A stretch of 32,405 nucleotides of DNA from an uncultured Bdellovibrionales bacterium (GCA_938001965.1 CALLBC010000210.1:1-32405), one strand, 5' to 3'; positions 22,650 to 30,943 are shown, counted from the first letter of the stretch. Translations and numbers: made by a program. The notes: generated by a model not told the origin, from the sequence alone.

Positions 22650-24341
22650 TTACTGATCCACTTGTGTATTAGATAAAACTTCTTCAATTGATGTTAAGCC
22701 ACTTAAAACTTTTTGTATTCCATGATCTCTGAATGGAACCATTCCTTCAAGCAGTGCTTGTTTTTTTATTTGCGAACCATCAGCTCGTTGCATAATTAAA
22801 GTTCTGATCGGCTCAGTAACAAGTAGTAGCTCTTGAATGATGGTTCGACCAGAGTAGCCCTTGTGATTGCATTCATTACAACCCACAGGCTTATGAATAT
22901 TGGTGCCCTTGATTTGATCAGCTGTTAGCTCAAGGCTGTTAAGCTCAATTTCTGTTGGAACATGTGGTTCTTTACAGTGTGGGCATAATAAACGTATAAG
23001 TCTTTGTGCCACAATACCTAAAAGTGAGGTGGCAATTAAAAATGGCTCACACCCCATATCAATAAGTCTTGGGAATACACCAGAGGAGTCATTGGTATGC
23101 AGTGTAGACAACACTAAGTGACCAGTTAGAGAGGCGTTAATGGCAATCTCTGCAGTTTCTAAATCACGAATCTCCCCAAGCATAATAACATTGGGATCTT
23201 GACGTAGTATTGCTTTTAAACCTTTGGCAAATGTTAAGCCAATTTTTGCATTGGCTTGGATTTGTCCAACGCCGTGAATTCTTTGTTCCACCGGGTCTTC
23301 AACAGTAATAATATTTTTATCAATAGTATTAATTTTAGAAATTGATGAATACAAAGTAGTGGACTTACCACTACCTGTTGGGCCGGTAACAAGAAAGATT
23401 CCATATGTTTTTGTTAATATATCATCAATTTGAGCTAAGCTTTTTGCAGAGAAACCCAATTGATTTAAATCTAAGATTACATTTGATCTATCCTGTAAAC
23501 GCATAACAATACGCTCACCGTGAGAAGTGGGAACAGTACTTAAACGAACATCAATATCTTTGCCAGCAAGTTTTAAAGGAATACGACCATCTTGAGGTAA
23601 ACGTTTTTCAGCAATATTTAAATTGGCCATAACTTTAATACGAGAGGTGATTGCGTTTTGAAGCTTTTTAGGTGGTTTGAAAACATCAAATAAAATACCA
23701 TCAGTTCTAAAGCGCACAACCATGTCTTTTTCATAGGGCTCAATATGTATATCAGAGGCCTTTTCTTTTACGGCTCTAAACAATAGACGGTTTACTAGCT
23801 TGATTACTGGTGCATCATCATCACCAGCTTCAAGTAAATCAATAACTGGATCATCAAGGTCCATGTCATCTTCTTCGATATCATCTAAGCCTTCAAGGGC
23901 AGCAGTGCTTTTTTCGTAAACCTTATTTATGGCTTCATGCATACGAATACTTGTTGTGATTAAACTCTTAACAGGCTTGCCAAATAAAACTCTTAAGTCA
24001 TCTAAGGCTTTGTGATTTAGCGGGTTACTGGTTAACACAAGCATATGGTCTTTTTCTTCTTTAAAGGGTAAAACTTCATGGTTTTTTGAGTAGTTAATTG
24101 GAATGTTGCGAACTAAGTCAGCTAATATATCATTTGATGGAATATCTTTAATAAAGTCCACATTCATTAACTCACAAAGATCATTTAAGGCGTCATCAAT
24201 GCTGCTAAAACTTTTTTCTGTTAAGAGCTCTCTAAATTTTTCACCCTCTTCAGTTTTTAAGTCTAAGATAGAACTGAGCTGTTCTTTGTTGAGCTTAGTT
24301 CCTTTGACGATGAGAGTTTCAAATGTAGTCTTACTTGCCAT
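22650..24341 (-). CDS. gspE: Type II secretion assembly ATPase GspE
   Basis: 563 aa. An N-terminal MshEN/GspE-N region (about 1-160; LPFKEEKDHMLVLTSNPLN is typical) precedes the catalytic domain. That domain has FRTDGILFDVF, GPTGSGKSTT (Walker A, from about 320), an Asp box near ITVEDPVEQRI, GEIRDLETAEIA (Walker B region) and LVLSTLHTND (His box). A tetracysteine zinc motif sits at CPHC (about 451) and CNEC (about 487), usual for GspE/PilB. ATP hydrolysis powers pseudopilus assembly from the cytoplasm. The ATG at 24341 has only a weak ribosome binding site. It leads the E-to-N unit, and its promoter must lie between it and the gspD terminator, where hairpin element C also sits. Confidence 0.97.
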   Translation of the reverse strand: MASKTTFETLIVKGTKLNKEQLSSILDLKTEEGEKFRELLTEKSFSSIDDALNDLCELMNVDFIKDIPSNDILADLVRNIPINYSKNHEVLPFKEEKDHMLVLTSNPLNHKALDDLRVLFGKPVKSLITTSIRMHEAINKVYEKSTAALEGLDDIEEDDMDLDDPVIDLLEAGDDDAPVIKLVNRLLFRAVKEKASDIHIEPYEKDMVVRFRTDGILFDVFKPPKKLQNAITSRIKVMANLNIAEKRLPQDGRIPLKLAGKDIDVRLSTVPTSHGERIVMRLQDRSNVILDLNQLGFSAKSLAQIDDILTKTYGIFLVTGPTGSGKSTTLYSSISKINTIDKNIITVEDPVEQRIHGVGQIQANAKIGLTFAKGLKAILRQDPNVIMLGEIRDLETAEIAINASLTGHLVLSTLHTNDSSGVFPRLIDMGCEPFLIATSLLGIVAQRLIRLLCPHCKEPHVPTEIELNSLELTADQIKGTNIHKPVGCNECNHKGYSGRTIIQELLLVTEPIRTLIMQRADGSQIKKQALLEGMVPFRDHGIQKVLSGLTSIEEVLSNTQVDQ

Positions 24342-24420
24342 AACTAATATGTTAAGGGCTAAGAGTAGAAAAAGCTAGGGTTTTTAAGTCATTTATAGGT
24401 AAGTAATTGGTCAAAAATGC

Positions 24421-24537
24421 AACTAATAAACTCTTGCCCGGGACTCAGTTTTATTGCCCGTGCTCAGACAGCTGCCCTTGTCGGGCAGAACTGCGCGCGG
24501 ACAATAAAACTGAGTCCCGGGCAAGAGTTTATTAGTT
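24421..24537. repeat. Long hairpin element C, gspD-gspE gap
   Basis: Arms 24421-24456 and 24502-24537 are perfect reverse complements over 36 bp (left arm begins AACTAATAAACTCTTGCCCG). The 45-bp centre folds further to the apical hairpin CTGCCC-TTGTC-GGGCAG (24472-24488). Read on the - strand, the core is GCGCGCAGTTCT, apical stem, AGCTGT, GAGCAC, the same as element B. The arms share no evident sequence with those of B. Confidence 0.94.
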
Positions 24538-24651
24538 ATAAGTATTAGAATTTTTTAAGACTATAGTGAATTTCATAAGGGCAGGGGATGAGTTGCGTAA
24601 ATATATGATTGAGTTATTTTTACTTTCAGTATGCTATTGCTTTGCAAAAAG

Positions 24652-24693
24652 CAAAAAAAAGCCCCCTTCAGTAAAACACTGAAGGGGGCTTTC
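24652..24693 (-). terminator. Strong terminator after gspD
   Basis: On the - strand, AAAGCCCCCTTCAGT and ACTGAAGGGGGCTTT pair perfectly around a 5-base loop, followed by a run of eight T. It lies 12 nt after the gspD stop and closes the gspC-gspD unit. Confidence 0.95.
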
Positions 24694-24704
24694 ACGATTA
24701 AGCT

Positions 24705-26936
24705 TTAAAATGATTCAACGGCTGGCTCTTCAACCTCTGGATTAAAGTCCTGCTCCAGTGCGTCTTCAATATCTAGATCAACTTCTGGTTTAGAGCTTCG
24801 TCTTGAAGCTTTTCTCGGTAGGCTATCAATGTTGTAACCATGGGGATCTTTACCGTTCATGTAGCTTTGAATAAAATCAATTCTTTCATTAATTTTGTTA
24901 TTAACAATATCAGCGCCGTCATCAGCATTCCTTAATATTTTAGGGGTGATAAACATAACAAGGTTTAGTTTAGATTTTGATGACTTAGTGCTTTTAAATA
25001 GCCATCCTAATATTGGAATGTCGCCAAGGATGGGAACTTTTGTCATAGACTCCTCTTCCGTATCCTGCATAAGACCACCAATAACGGCAGTGTCACCGCT
25101 ATCCACAGATATTCTTGTTTTAACATTTCGATCATTAGTTGTGGCCGTTGCACCTTGCTGTGAGTTTAGTACTTGTGTGCTTGCAAGTTGTTTAATTTTT
25201 TGTTCGATCTCCATTTGTACTTGATCTGTGTCTGGGCTGATTTGTGGTTTAATAGTTAAGTCAATAGTGGCCTCTTTAAAAATAGGAGCAGATGTTGTTC
25301 CTGTTGTGCTAACAGTGTTTGATGAACCAACGGGGATTGTTTGTCCCACAGCTATATTTGCTTCTTCATTGTCCATAACAGTGATTTGTGGGCTGGATAA
25401 AATATTTCCATTATTATTAGTTTTAATAAAGTTAACTAAACCAGTGAGGCTTTTAACTTCAATATTGTCGCCTCCAGCCGGGTTAGGGATTGAAACACTT
25501 TTACCAGCTCCAAAGCCTAATATTGCTCCAGCACCACCAAGAGGGCTTAAAAGACTGGTGATGTTTTCCAGTCCGCCAAAGCCAATTCTGCCAAGTCCGC
25601 CAGTTCCTTCTTTAAATTTATAGTAACTAATACCCCAGTTATTTTGTTTCTCAGCTCTCATTTCCATAATGATTGCTTTTACAAAAACTTGATCTCTTGG
25701 GATGTCAATTTTAGCTAGTAAGCCTTTCATTACTTCATAGTCTTGGCGACTGGCTGTAACGATTAAGCTATTAGTTGTTTCATCAGCTGTTACTTTTACT
25801 TCGCCGCCAAAAAGGGAGGTGCCGCCAGCTGATTTTGCGGCAGATGAAGTGCTGCCTGATTTTGGCCTTGGGGTTACGCCACTGCCACCAGTTTTTGCGT
25901 CATTTGCTTTTTTAGAGTCAGTGGCCACGCCATTAATTACGTTGGCAATCTTTTCAGCTACGCCGTGGCGGACATAGTAAACATAAACACCGCCAGCATC
26001 TTCTGGGTTTAAGGGAAAATCTAACTTTTTAACTAGAGCTTTAATACGCTTAATACCAGCTTTGTTTCCCATAACCACAATTGAGTTAGTTCTTTCATCA
26101 CTAACAACTAAAGAGTATGACTCAGCACCAGTTTTGCTAGAACCAGATTTTTTTCTTCTAAATCTTGGGACGTTACGTGAGTTTTTACTTTCTCCTTTGT
26201 TAATGATCTGATCAACAAGGGTTTGAATTTCCTTGGCTTTGGCATTGTAAATTCTAATCACAGAGAGCTGTTCTTCGTAACCAGGAACATCTAGTTGGGC
26301 TAAAATTCGGGAGATTCTTTCAATGTTTGAACCAAAGTCAGTAATAATTAAAGAGTTAGTTGGGCCATAGGCCTCTAAGATACCTTGCCTCGATTTTAAA
26401 TACTTTATCTTGCTTGATAAATCTTCAGCTGAAATATATTTTAATTTCACAATACGTGTGATCACTTGGTCAGTATTAGGAAAGTAATCGGTGTAAGTTT
26501 CAATGCTGTCATTTTGGGCGGTGGTCACCTGTCTGATTTTTAAAAAATTACCTGAGGGTACAACAGTTAGATTATTAATTGCTAAAGCCGATAGGAAGGC
26601 TTTATAGGCTTCAGCCACAGTAATTTGCGACGGAGCAATAATTGTGATTTTTCCTCGGCTGGCAGCAGGGTCAACAATAAAGTTTTTACCAGTTAATTTA
26701 CTAATGGCTTTAACAACCTCAGAAATATCGGCATTGGGGTAGTCAAAACTATCAATTAGGTCCGGGAAGTTTTCATTGGTGATATCTTCAGGTTGTGCTT
26801 TTGCAAACTTTTTTCTTGTGGCCTCGTCAATTGGGCTGTCGTTTTGCTCTTGCTGTGCAAAGCTTGAAGAGGCAAAGCAAATAAGCATTACTGCAATAAG
26901 TGACTTTGTTAACCCACAAATTAATTTTTTAGACAT
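24705..26936 (-). CDS. gspD: Type II secretion secretin GspD
   Basis: 743 aa. It has a signal peptide (KSLIAVMLICFASSSFA-Q). The N0 domain is visible at about 58-125 (LIDSFDYPNADISEVVKAIS, GKNFIVDPAASRGKITI). N1-N3 domains follow, with SLVVSDERTNSIVVMGN and ADETTNSLIVTASRQDYEVM marking N2 and N3. The secretin domain (about 420-670) contains GNILSSPQITVMDNEEANI, VGQTIPVGSS, GDTAVIGGLMQD and VPILGDIPILGWLFKSTKS, the strongest family signature. A Ser/Gly-rich linker lies before N3. A charged C-terminal tail (about 680-743) may bind a pilotin; no pilotin gene is adjacent. It forms the outer-membrane channel. AAGGAG sits 7 nt before the ATG; the gene follows gspC by 21 nt. Confidence 0.98.
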   Translation of the reverse strand: MSKKLICGLTKSLIAVMLICFASSSFAQQEQNDSPIDEATRKKFAKAQPEDITNENFPDLIDSFDYPNADISEVVKAISKLTGKNFIVDPAASRGKITIIAPSQITVAEAYKAFLSALAINNLTVVPSGNFLKIRQVTTAQNDSIETYTDYFPNTDQVITRIVKLKYISAEDLSSKIKYLKSRQGILEAYGPTNSLIITDFGSNIERISRILAQLDVPGYEEQLSVIRIYNAKAKEIQTLVDQIINKGESKNSRNVPRFRRKKSGSSKTGAESYSLVVSDERTNSIVVMGNKAGIKRIKALVKKLDFPLNPEDAGGVYVYYVRHGVAEKIANVINGVATDSKKANDAKTGGSGVTPRPKSGSTSSAAKSAGGTSLFGGEVKVTADETTNSLIVTASRQDYEVMKGLLAKIDIPRDQVFVKAIIMEMRAEKQNNWGISYYKFKEGTGGLGRIGFGGLENITSLLSPLGGAGAILGFGAGKSVSIPNPAGGDNIEVKSLTGLVNFIKTNNNGNILSSPQITVMDNEEANIAVGQTIPVGSSNTVSTTGTTSAPIFKEATIDLTIKPQISPDTDQVQMEIEQKIKQLASTQVLNSQQGATATTNDRNVKTRISVDSGDTAVIGGLMQDTEEESMTKVPILGDIPILGWLFKSTKSSKSKLNLVMFITPKILRNADDGADIVNNKINERIDFIQSYMNGKDPHGYNIDSLPRKASRRSSKPEVDLDIEDALEQDFNPEVEEPAVESF

Positions 26937-26957
26937 AGTCAGACTCCTTGATGTCTC

Positions 26958-27920
26958 TTATTCAATTACATAATTAAAGCTATTATCTTTTCCGCCACTA
27001 TTGATGTCGATATTCACACTACTAGCATCAGATTTTAATACATTATAAAGTTCCATGGCTTTAGCGGCACTATTTACAGGCTCGCCGTTAACTCCTTTAA
27101 TGATGTCGCCATTTTTAAAGCCAAGCTTTTCGAAGATACTTCCGGGCTTTATACTTAAAAATTTAAAGCCTTGAATAGAACCATCAGGTCCTTTGTTAGG
27201 AGCCATACTAGCTTGTCGCAAAATTTCGCCCATACGTTTAGTTTGATTAAGAAAGTCAGACCTTTTGATTACACGTGAGTTGCCACGAACTTGAACCAGA
27301 TCATTTCCTTGAGCCGCCTTTGGTGGAGCTGAGGATGTCTTTGAACCAAAGTTAATTTTTAACTCCTCAGGTATTTCAATGTATTCTTTTTTATTATTGT
27401 TGAGGTTTCGAATAATAACTTTACGTCTTTGCACTTCAATAACCTTTGCCACACGCTCCATATCTTCCTCTGGTTTATAAGAGCTGGTTTTATTTTGGCT
27501 AGTTAATTGAACGGTTGCTATTGATTTAGATGGATCACGGTGAACAATAGTGCCAAGTAGTTTAATTGGGAGTCTTGATAAGGTTGCTGGCCCATCATCA
27601 GGATTATCGCTTTCTTCGCCAGCCTCTTTTTTGGCAAGAGAGGCTAATGTATCAGGTATTTTACCTTCAGAGTTAAAAATATTTCTTGTGGCGATAGGGG
27701 AGTAAACTCCTTTTGAGCCAGGTTTTTTAAACATTCTTTTTTGTGGCTTTTTAGGGGGTGCTTCTTTAGGTAACATGTAGGGCCGAATGTACAGTGTCCC
27801 AAGGTCAGCAATAATAAAGCCCAGTAATAGCACTAAAACATATGGTAAAATAAATTCAAAGGCCGGTTTGCCATCACCTTTATTGCCACGTTTGCTGAAT
27901 AATTTTTGTAGTAAACTCAT
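26958..27920 (-). CDS. gspC: Type II secretion protein GspC with PDZ domain
   Basis: 320 aa. One membrane helix near the N-terminus (about 24-45; FILPYVLVLLLGFIIADLG) is followed by a periplasmic homology region (about 70-180). There, IATRNIFNSEGKIP and LPIKLLGTIVHRDPSKSIAT are typical of GspC and contact GspD N0. A C-terminal PDZ domain (about 230-320) includes GFKFLSIKPGSIFEKLGFKN and GDIIKGVNGEPVNSA. GspC links the platform to the secretin and helps select substrates. It is the first gene of the gspC-D unit. AGGGG lies right against the ATG at 27920, an unusually short spacing. The next upstream gene is on the other side of a 393-nt gap. Confidence 0.95.
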   Translation of the reverse strand: MSLLQKLFSKRGNKGDGKPAFEFILPYVLVLLLGFIIADLGTLYIRPYMLPKEAPPKKPQKRMFKKPGSKGVYSPIATRNIFNSEGKIPDTLASLAKKEAGEESDNPDDGPATLSRLPIKLLGTIVHRDPSKSIATVQLTSQNKTSSYKPEEDMERVAKVIEVQRRKVIIRNLNNNKKEYIEIPEELKINFGSKTSSAPPKAAQGNDLVQVRGNSRVIKRSDFLNQTKRMGEILRQASMAPNKGPDGSIQGFKFLSIKPGSIFEKLGFKNGDIIKGVNGEPVNSAAKAMELYNVLKSDASSVNIDINSGGKDNSFNYVIE

Positions 27921-28313
27921 CCCCTAGATTTTAGCAAAAACTGGAGTGTAATCACTTGAATTTATTAAAAAAATGAAGAACCTAGACTTTAGCCGTTTCT
28001 AAGGTGAATATTTGACCAAATAGGTTTGTTGAAGGTGAAGTTTAATAAGAATAAATAACTTAAAAATTACTAAAAGTTGTCTTGCATAATTATGGGCTAA
28101 AGGCTGGTTATCATTGGTTCCAGGCTCCTGAATATAGTGTAGGTCTTAGAATAAAGTTTCTGTCATCCATATGAGGATGACGTACTTAGTTCAGGATGAC
28201 GTACTCAGTTCAGGATGATGTACATTGAATTTGAAGTGACGTATTCTTAGTTAAGAATAATGTGCGCCGCATTCAGATAACGTAAAAATAAGCCTTCTTT
28301 ATGTTGGCTTTTC
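27921..28313. other. Intergenic region upstream of gspC with tandem repeat array
   Basis: The promoter for gspC should be in the first 100 or so bases (read on the - strand), but I could not fix hexamers. About 28010-28140 shows nothing I recognise. From 28162 a hairpin GTCATCC-6-GGATGAC (28162-28181) leads into the tandem array that runs to 28292, ending 21 nt before the stop codon of the - strand gene at 28314. Confidence 0.55.
28172..28292. repeat. Degenerate 19-23-bp tandem array, TTCAGGATGACGTA type
   Basis: Units start at about 28172, 28190, 28209, 28228, 28251 and 28272. The best are TTCAGGATGACGTACTCAG and TTCAGGATGATGTACATTG; later units decay to TTCAGATAACGTAAA. The first is part of an inverted pair with GTCATCC at 28162. 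It uses the same unit and the same orientation as the array at 8425-8533. Confidence 0.75.
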
Positions 28314-29015
28314 TTAATTTGCTAAATCAAGCTCAGCATTTTGGTTTTTAACATAGGGCCAAAACCAACTTAGCATTGGATCCATGTCAATAGACTCCAA
28401 GATTTGAACATCATAAAGTGAATGATCAAATGTTTTGGCTTTTGCCCAGCCACTTCCAGGGCCAATATCAATAATTTGTTTTACATGGTGATCTTCAATA
28501 AGCTCTTTCACTAATAAGCCTAGCTCATTTTTAGCTTCACCAGCTTCTATAAAGTCCTCGTCACCCATTTTAAATAACTGATTTAAACTCATTGTAACAC
28601 CAGATAATAATGGCTCATTAACAATATTAAGTGATGGCTGTATTTCTGTGCCATCTTTTTGGAATAAAGATTGAAAAGTCTTTCTGCCAATTACTATATT
28701 TAGTGGAGACACACCATTAATGTTGCCCAGTAAATATTTGGGCTGGCCAAATTTACTAACATAACGATCGTAAAGACCTAACTGTATAATACAATTAAGT
28801 ACAGACTTGAGTTTAATGTTTTTACTGTAGGTGGCATTGTCTGATGCCAGAGTTGTGAAGAAGTCTTCTTTAAAGCAGGCATTTTCGCCAAGCTTATTTG
28901 AAGCTTCGCTAGCTTCTTTAATTTTATTAATAACCTCAGGTATTCTAATTACATTATGTCTGATATCTGAAAAGTCTAACGAATGTAGACCAGAAAAAAT
29001 AATTGATTTATTCAT
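28314..29015 (-). CDS. Degenerate malonyltransferase (FabD)-like protein
   Basis: 233 aa, shorter than FabD (about 310). Three segments are placed as in acyltransferases of the FabD type: an N-terminal FSGLHSLDFSDIRHNVIRIP reminiscent of FPGQGSQ..GM; a central KYLLGNINGVSPLNIVIGRK where FabD has the GHSLGE nucleophile elbow; and a C-terminal IIDIGPGSGWAKAKTF like FIEIGPGxxL. The catalytic Ser position appears to be Ile (G-N-I-N-G) and the usual active-site His could not be located. If the family call is right, this is a non-catalytic or altered member. The neighbours give no fatty-acid context. The family resemblance is my inference from pattern, not a search; a wholly different fold remains possible. 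Confidence 0.4.
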   Translation of the reverse strand: MNKSIIFSGLHSLDFSDIRHNVIRIPEVINKIKEASEASNKLGENACFKEDFFTTLASDNATYSKNIKLKSVLNCIIQLGLYDRYVSKFGQPKYLLGNINGVSPLNIVIGRKTFQSLFQKDGTEIQPSLNIVNEPLLSGVTMSLNQLFKMGDEDFIEAGEAKNELGLLVKELIEDHHVKQIIDIGPGSGWAKAKTFDHSLYDVQILESIDMDPMLSWFWPYVKNQNAELDLAN

Positions 29016-29258
29016 GGCATTCCCCCAAATGTGTTTCCCCTGTATTCACGAACATTTCGTGCATACGCTGATTTATAAAGCAATTACTGTGCCTATAAAT
29101 ACAACTCTCAGAGTGAAGCTAAAGGGAGCTAAGCCTAAAAAAAATTAAACGAAGTGTTGTTTTTACATGGCAATAGGTAGATTTTTTAAAATGAAAAAGG
29201 TTAACGCTATCAGTCATTTAGTGAGTTTCTCAATCTAAAAACCGGTTAATTATAAGGC

Positions 29259-30374
29259 TTAAAATAAGAATGGAGTGTCAAAGTCTGGCGGGTCTTTATA
29301 AGGTGAGGGCTTTAAAAAACTGGGGACTTGATCCTCAGGTGACAGCATACAATAAAGACCGTATTGAACTTTTGAGCTCATAAAGTCTTTAGGCGCCAAT
29401 GAATTTAAATGCCCTTCAAAGTGATTAAAGATGAGTAAATCTTTTTTTTGCACATTTTCGTAACAATGGAGTAGCAAACTATAAAATATATCAGGGTTGT
29501 CAGCATTAAAATGGGTTAGGTAGGTGATGGGGAGTACTTCTCCCTCTTTTGGTAGCGGGTGAGCCATTCCAAGCCATGATAATACCTTGAGTGATTGTTC
29601 TGCTGAACGAGCGAGGTTGTTACTATATTTTTTAATACGGATTTCCAGTGCCGGATTGGACCATGGCGCCACACAGCCCACAATTCTATTTTGATAATCA
29701 AGGGCTAAAACAAAATCTTCAAAGCCTAAATAAGGCCAGTTATAAATTCGCTCTTGAACTTCTGTGCTAGAGTCAATAAAGCGAATGGGCATTTTTGAGT
29801 TATTAGCGTACAGGTATGAGTGTAGTTTGTCCCGGTCTGAATACTCTGCATTTCTAAAAGTGAGAGAGGGTAGCTTTTTATCGGCTAAAGGTAAGAGGCC
29901 GTGAATACAAGTGAGTTGATATCTGCGATATAAAAAATATCGAGGCATAGGTATTGTAGTTTTTCTGGGTCTAATAAAAGCGTTGTAAGCTTTAGTTTGT
30001 TTTTTTGATACAAATGTAAATATAAAATTACAATTTCGTTTCTTTTTTTCCTCGTTAAGTGTGGGTAAAAAGAATTTTGTCCAGTTAACAATGGCCTTTC
30101 TGTTTTTTGAAACGAGTAAATCCGTGGCTAGGCCAATAACTTGTTGTTCACCTTCAAGCCAAGCCATTTTAAACAAGAGTGTGGCCATGGCTTGAATTTT
30201 GTTATCTTCGTCAATCAACAAGTAAGTGACATGGTCATCTGACTGCATGTCGTAGTGCTTAAAAAAATCATTTTTACGAATAAGCTCTAAATCAGTTTGA
30301 GCTGAATAAATATTACTTCTGTAAAACTCAATCAAGCGTTCGTTATAAGATTTATCGGCCTTAAATAATTTCAT
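29259..30374 (-). CDS. GNAT-like acetyltransferase family protein, unknown substrate
   Basis: 371 aa. The N-terminal half (about 1-150) looks like a GNAT N-acyltransferase: LIEFYRSNIYSAQTDLELIR, then VTYLLIDEDNKIQAMATLLF and VIGLATDLLVSKNRKAIVNW in the place of strands beta4-beta5 and the acetyl-CoA loop. A second half (about 165-371) repeats the theme (LTFRNAEYSDRDKLHSYLYA, FVLALDYQNRIVGCVAPWS), suggesting a tandem-GNAT layout. The loop is not the canonical R/Q-x-x-G-x-G/A, so activity is uncertain. It overlaps the upstream adenosyltransferase gene by ATGA and is probably co-translated with it. A link to cobalamin metabolism is not otherwise supported. Confidence 0.5.
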   Translation of the reverse strand: MKLFKADKSYNERLIEFYRSNIYSAQTDLELIRKNDFFKHYDMQSDDHVTYLLIDEDNKIQAMATLLFKMAWLEGEQQVIGLATDLLVSKNRKAIVNWTKFFLPTLNEEKKKRNCNFIFTFVSKKQTKAYNAFIRPRKTTIPMPRYFLYRRYQLTCIHGLLPLADKKLPSLTFRNAEYSDRDKLHSYLYANNSKMPIRFIDSSTEVQERIYNWPYLGFEDFVLALDYQNRIVGCVAPWSNPALEIRIKKYSNNLARSAEQSLKVLSWLGMAHPLPKEGEVLPITYLTHFNADNPDIFYSLLLHCYENVQKKDLLIFNHFEGHLNSLAPKDFMSSKVQYGLYCMLSPEDQVPSFLKPSPYKDPPDFDTPFLF

Positions 30375-30943
30375 AGATTATTTTTATTCCATAAAATGTC
30401 ATCAATGTTTTGGCTGTAGTTAGCAAACCTTGCCAGGCAAAACAAATAATCACTGAGTCGATTTAAAAAAGGAATAATATTTGTTTGCAAGTCTTGACTT
30501 TCTGGTAATTCGCAACAGCGCCTTTCAGCTCTCCTGCAAAAGCTTCGAGCCACGTGAATTTGGCTGGCAAGCAGCCCGCCGCCAGGTATAATAAAGTTTT
30601 TTAAAGGTGGAGTTTGCTCATTCATGCTATCCATTTCATTTTCAAGTTTTGGAATAATGGCATTGCTGAGTTCAGGAAGATTTTTTTTGATACTTTCATC
30701 ATCACAAGCTAAATAGCTGCCCACATTAAAAAGGTAATGTTGGATTGTTTTTAAAGTTTTAAAATAACTATTTAACTTTGAGTTTTCTTCGCTTTTAAGG
30801 GGAGAGGTGAAGATTAGGCTAATCAATGAATTTAACTCATCGATAGTTCCGTAGGCTTCAATTCTTGCATCTTGTTTGGGGACTCTTTTGCCGCTAAGCA
30901 ACGAAGTCTCTCCCTTGTCGCCAGTTTTTGTATATATCTTCAT
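30371..30943 (-). CDS. Cob(I)alamin adenosyltransferase, PduO type
   Basis: 190 aa from ATG 30943, chosen because MKIYTKTGDKGETSLLSGKR is the family N-terminus and GGGG lies 6 nt upstream; a longer frame to 31003 adds a non-conserved extension. It transfers the adenosyl group of ATP to cobalamin, giving adenosylcobalamin. Motifs: TKTGDKGETSL (ATP-binding start), RIEAYGTIDELNSLIS, FIIPGG (FILPGG-like), HVARSFCRRAERRC (R-R-x-E-R, ATP contact) and NRLSDYLFCLARF. All expected segments are present. The gene is coupled to the downstream GNAT-like gene. No cobalamin synthesis genes are nearby, so the cell may salvage B12; the client enzyme is not in view. Confidence 0.93.
   Translation of the reverse strand: MKIYTKTGDKGETSLLSGKRVPKQDARIEAYGTIDELNSLISLIFTSPLKSEENSKLNSYFKTLKTIQHYLFNVGSYLACDDESIKKNLPELSNAIIPKLENEMDSMNEQTPPLKNFIIPGGGLLASQIHVARSFCRRAERRCCELPESQDLQTNIIPFLNRLSDYLFCLARFANYSQNIDDILWNKNNL

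Larger units (their letters stand above)
24342..24704. other. Intergenic region between gspD and gspE
   Basis: This 363-nt gap holds, from the gspD side, the gspD terminator, about 110 nt of AT-rich sequence, long hairpin element C (24421-24537), then 79 nt up to the gspE start. In that last stretch the - strand shows TTGACC (near 24407-24412) and TATAAA (near 24390-24395), but their spacing is poor for a sigma-70 promoter. No coding frame of interest was seen. Confidence 0.6.
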
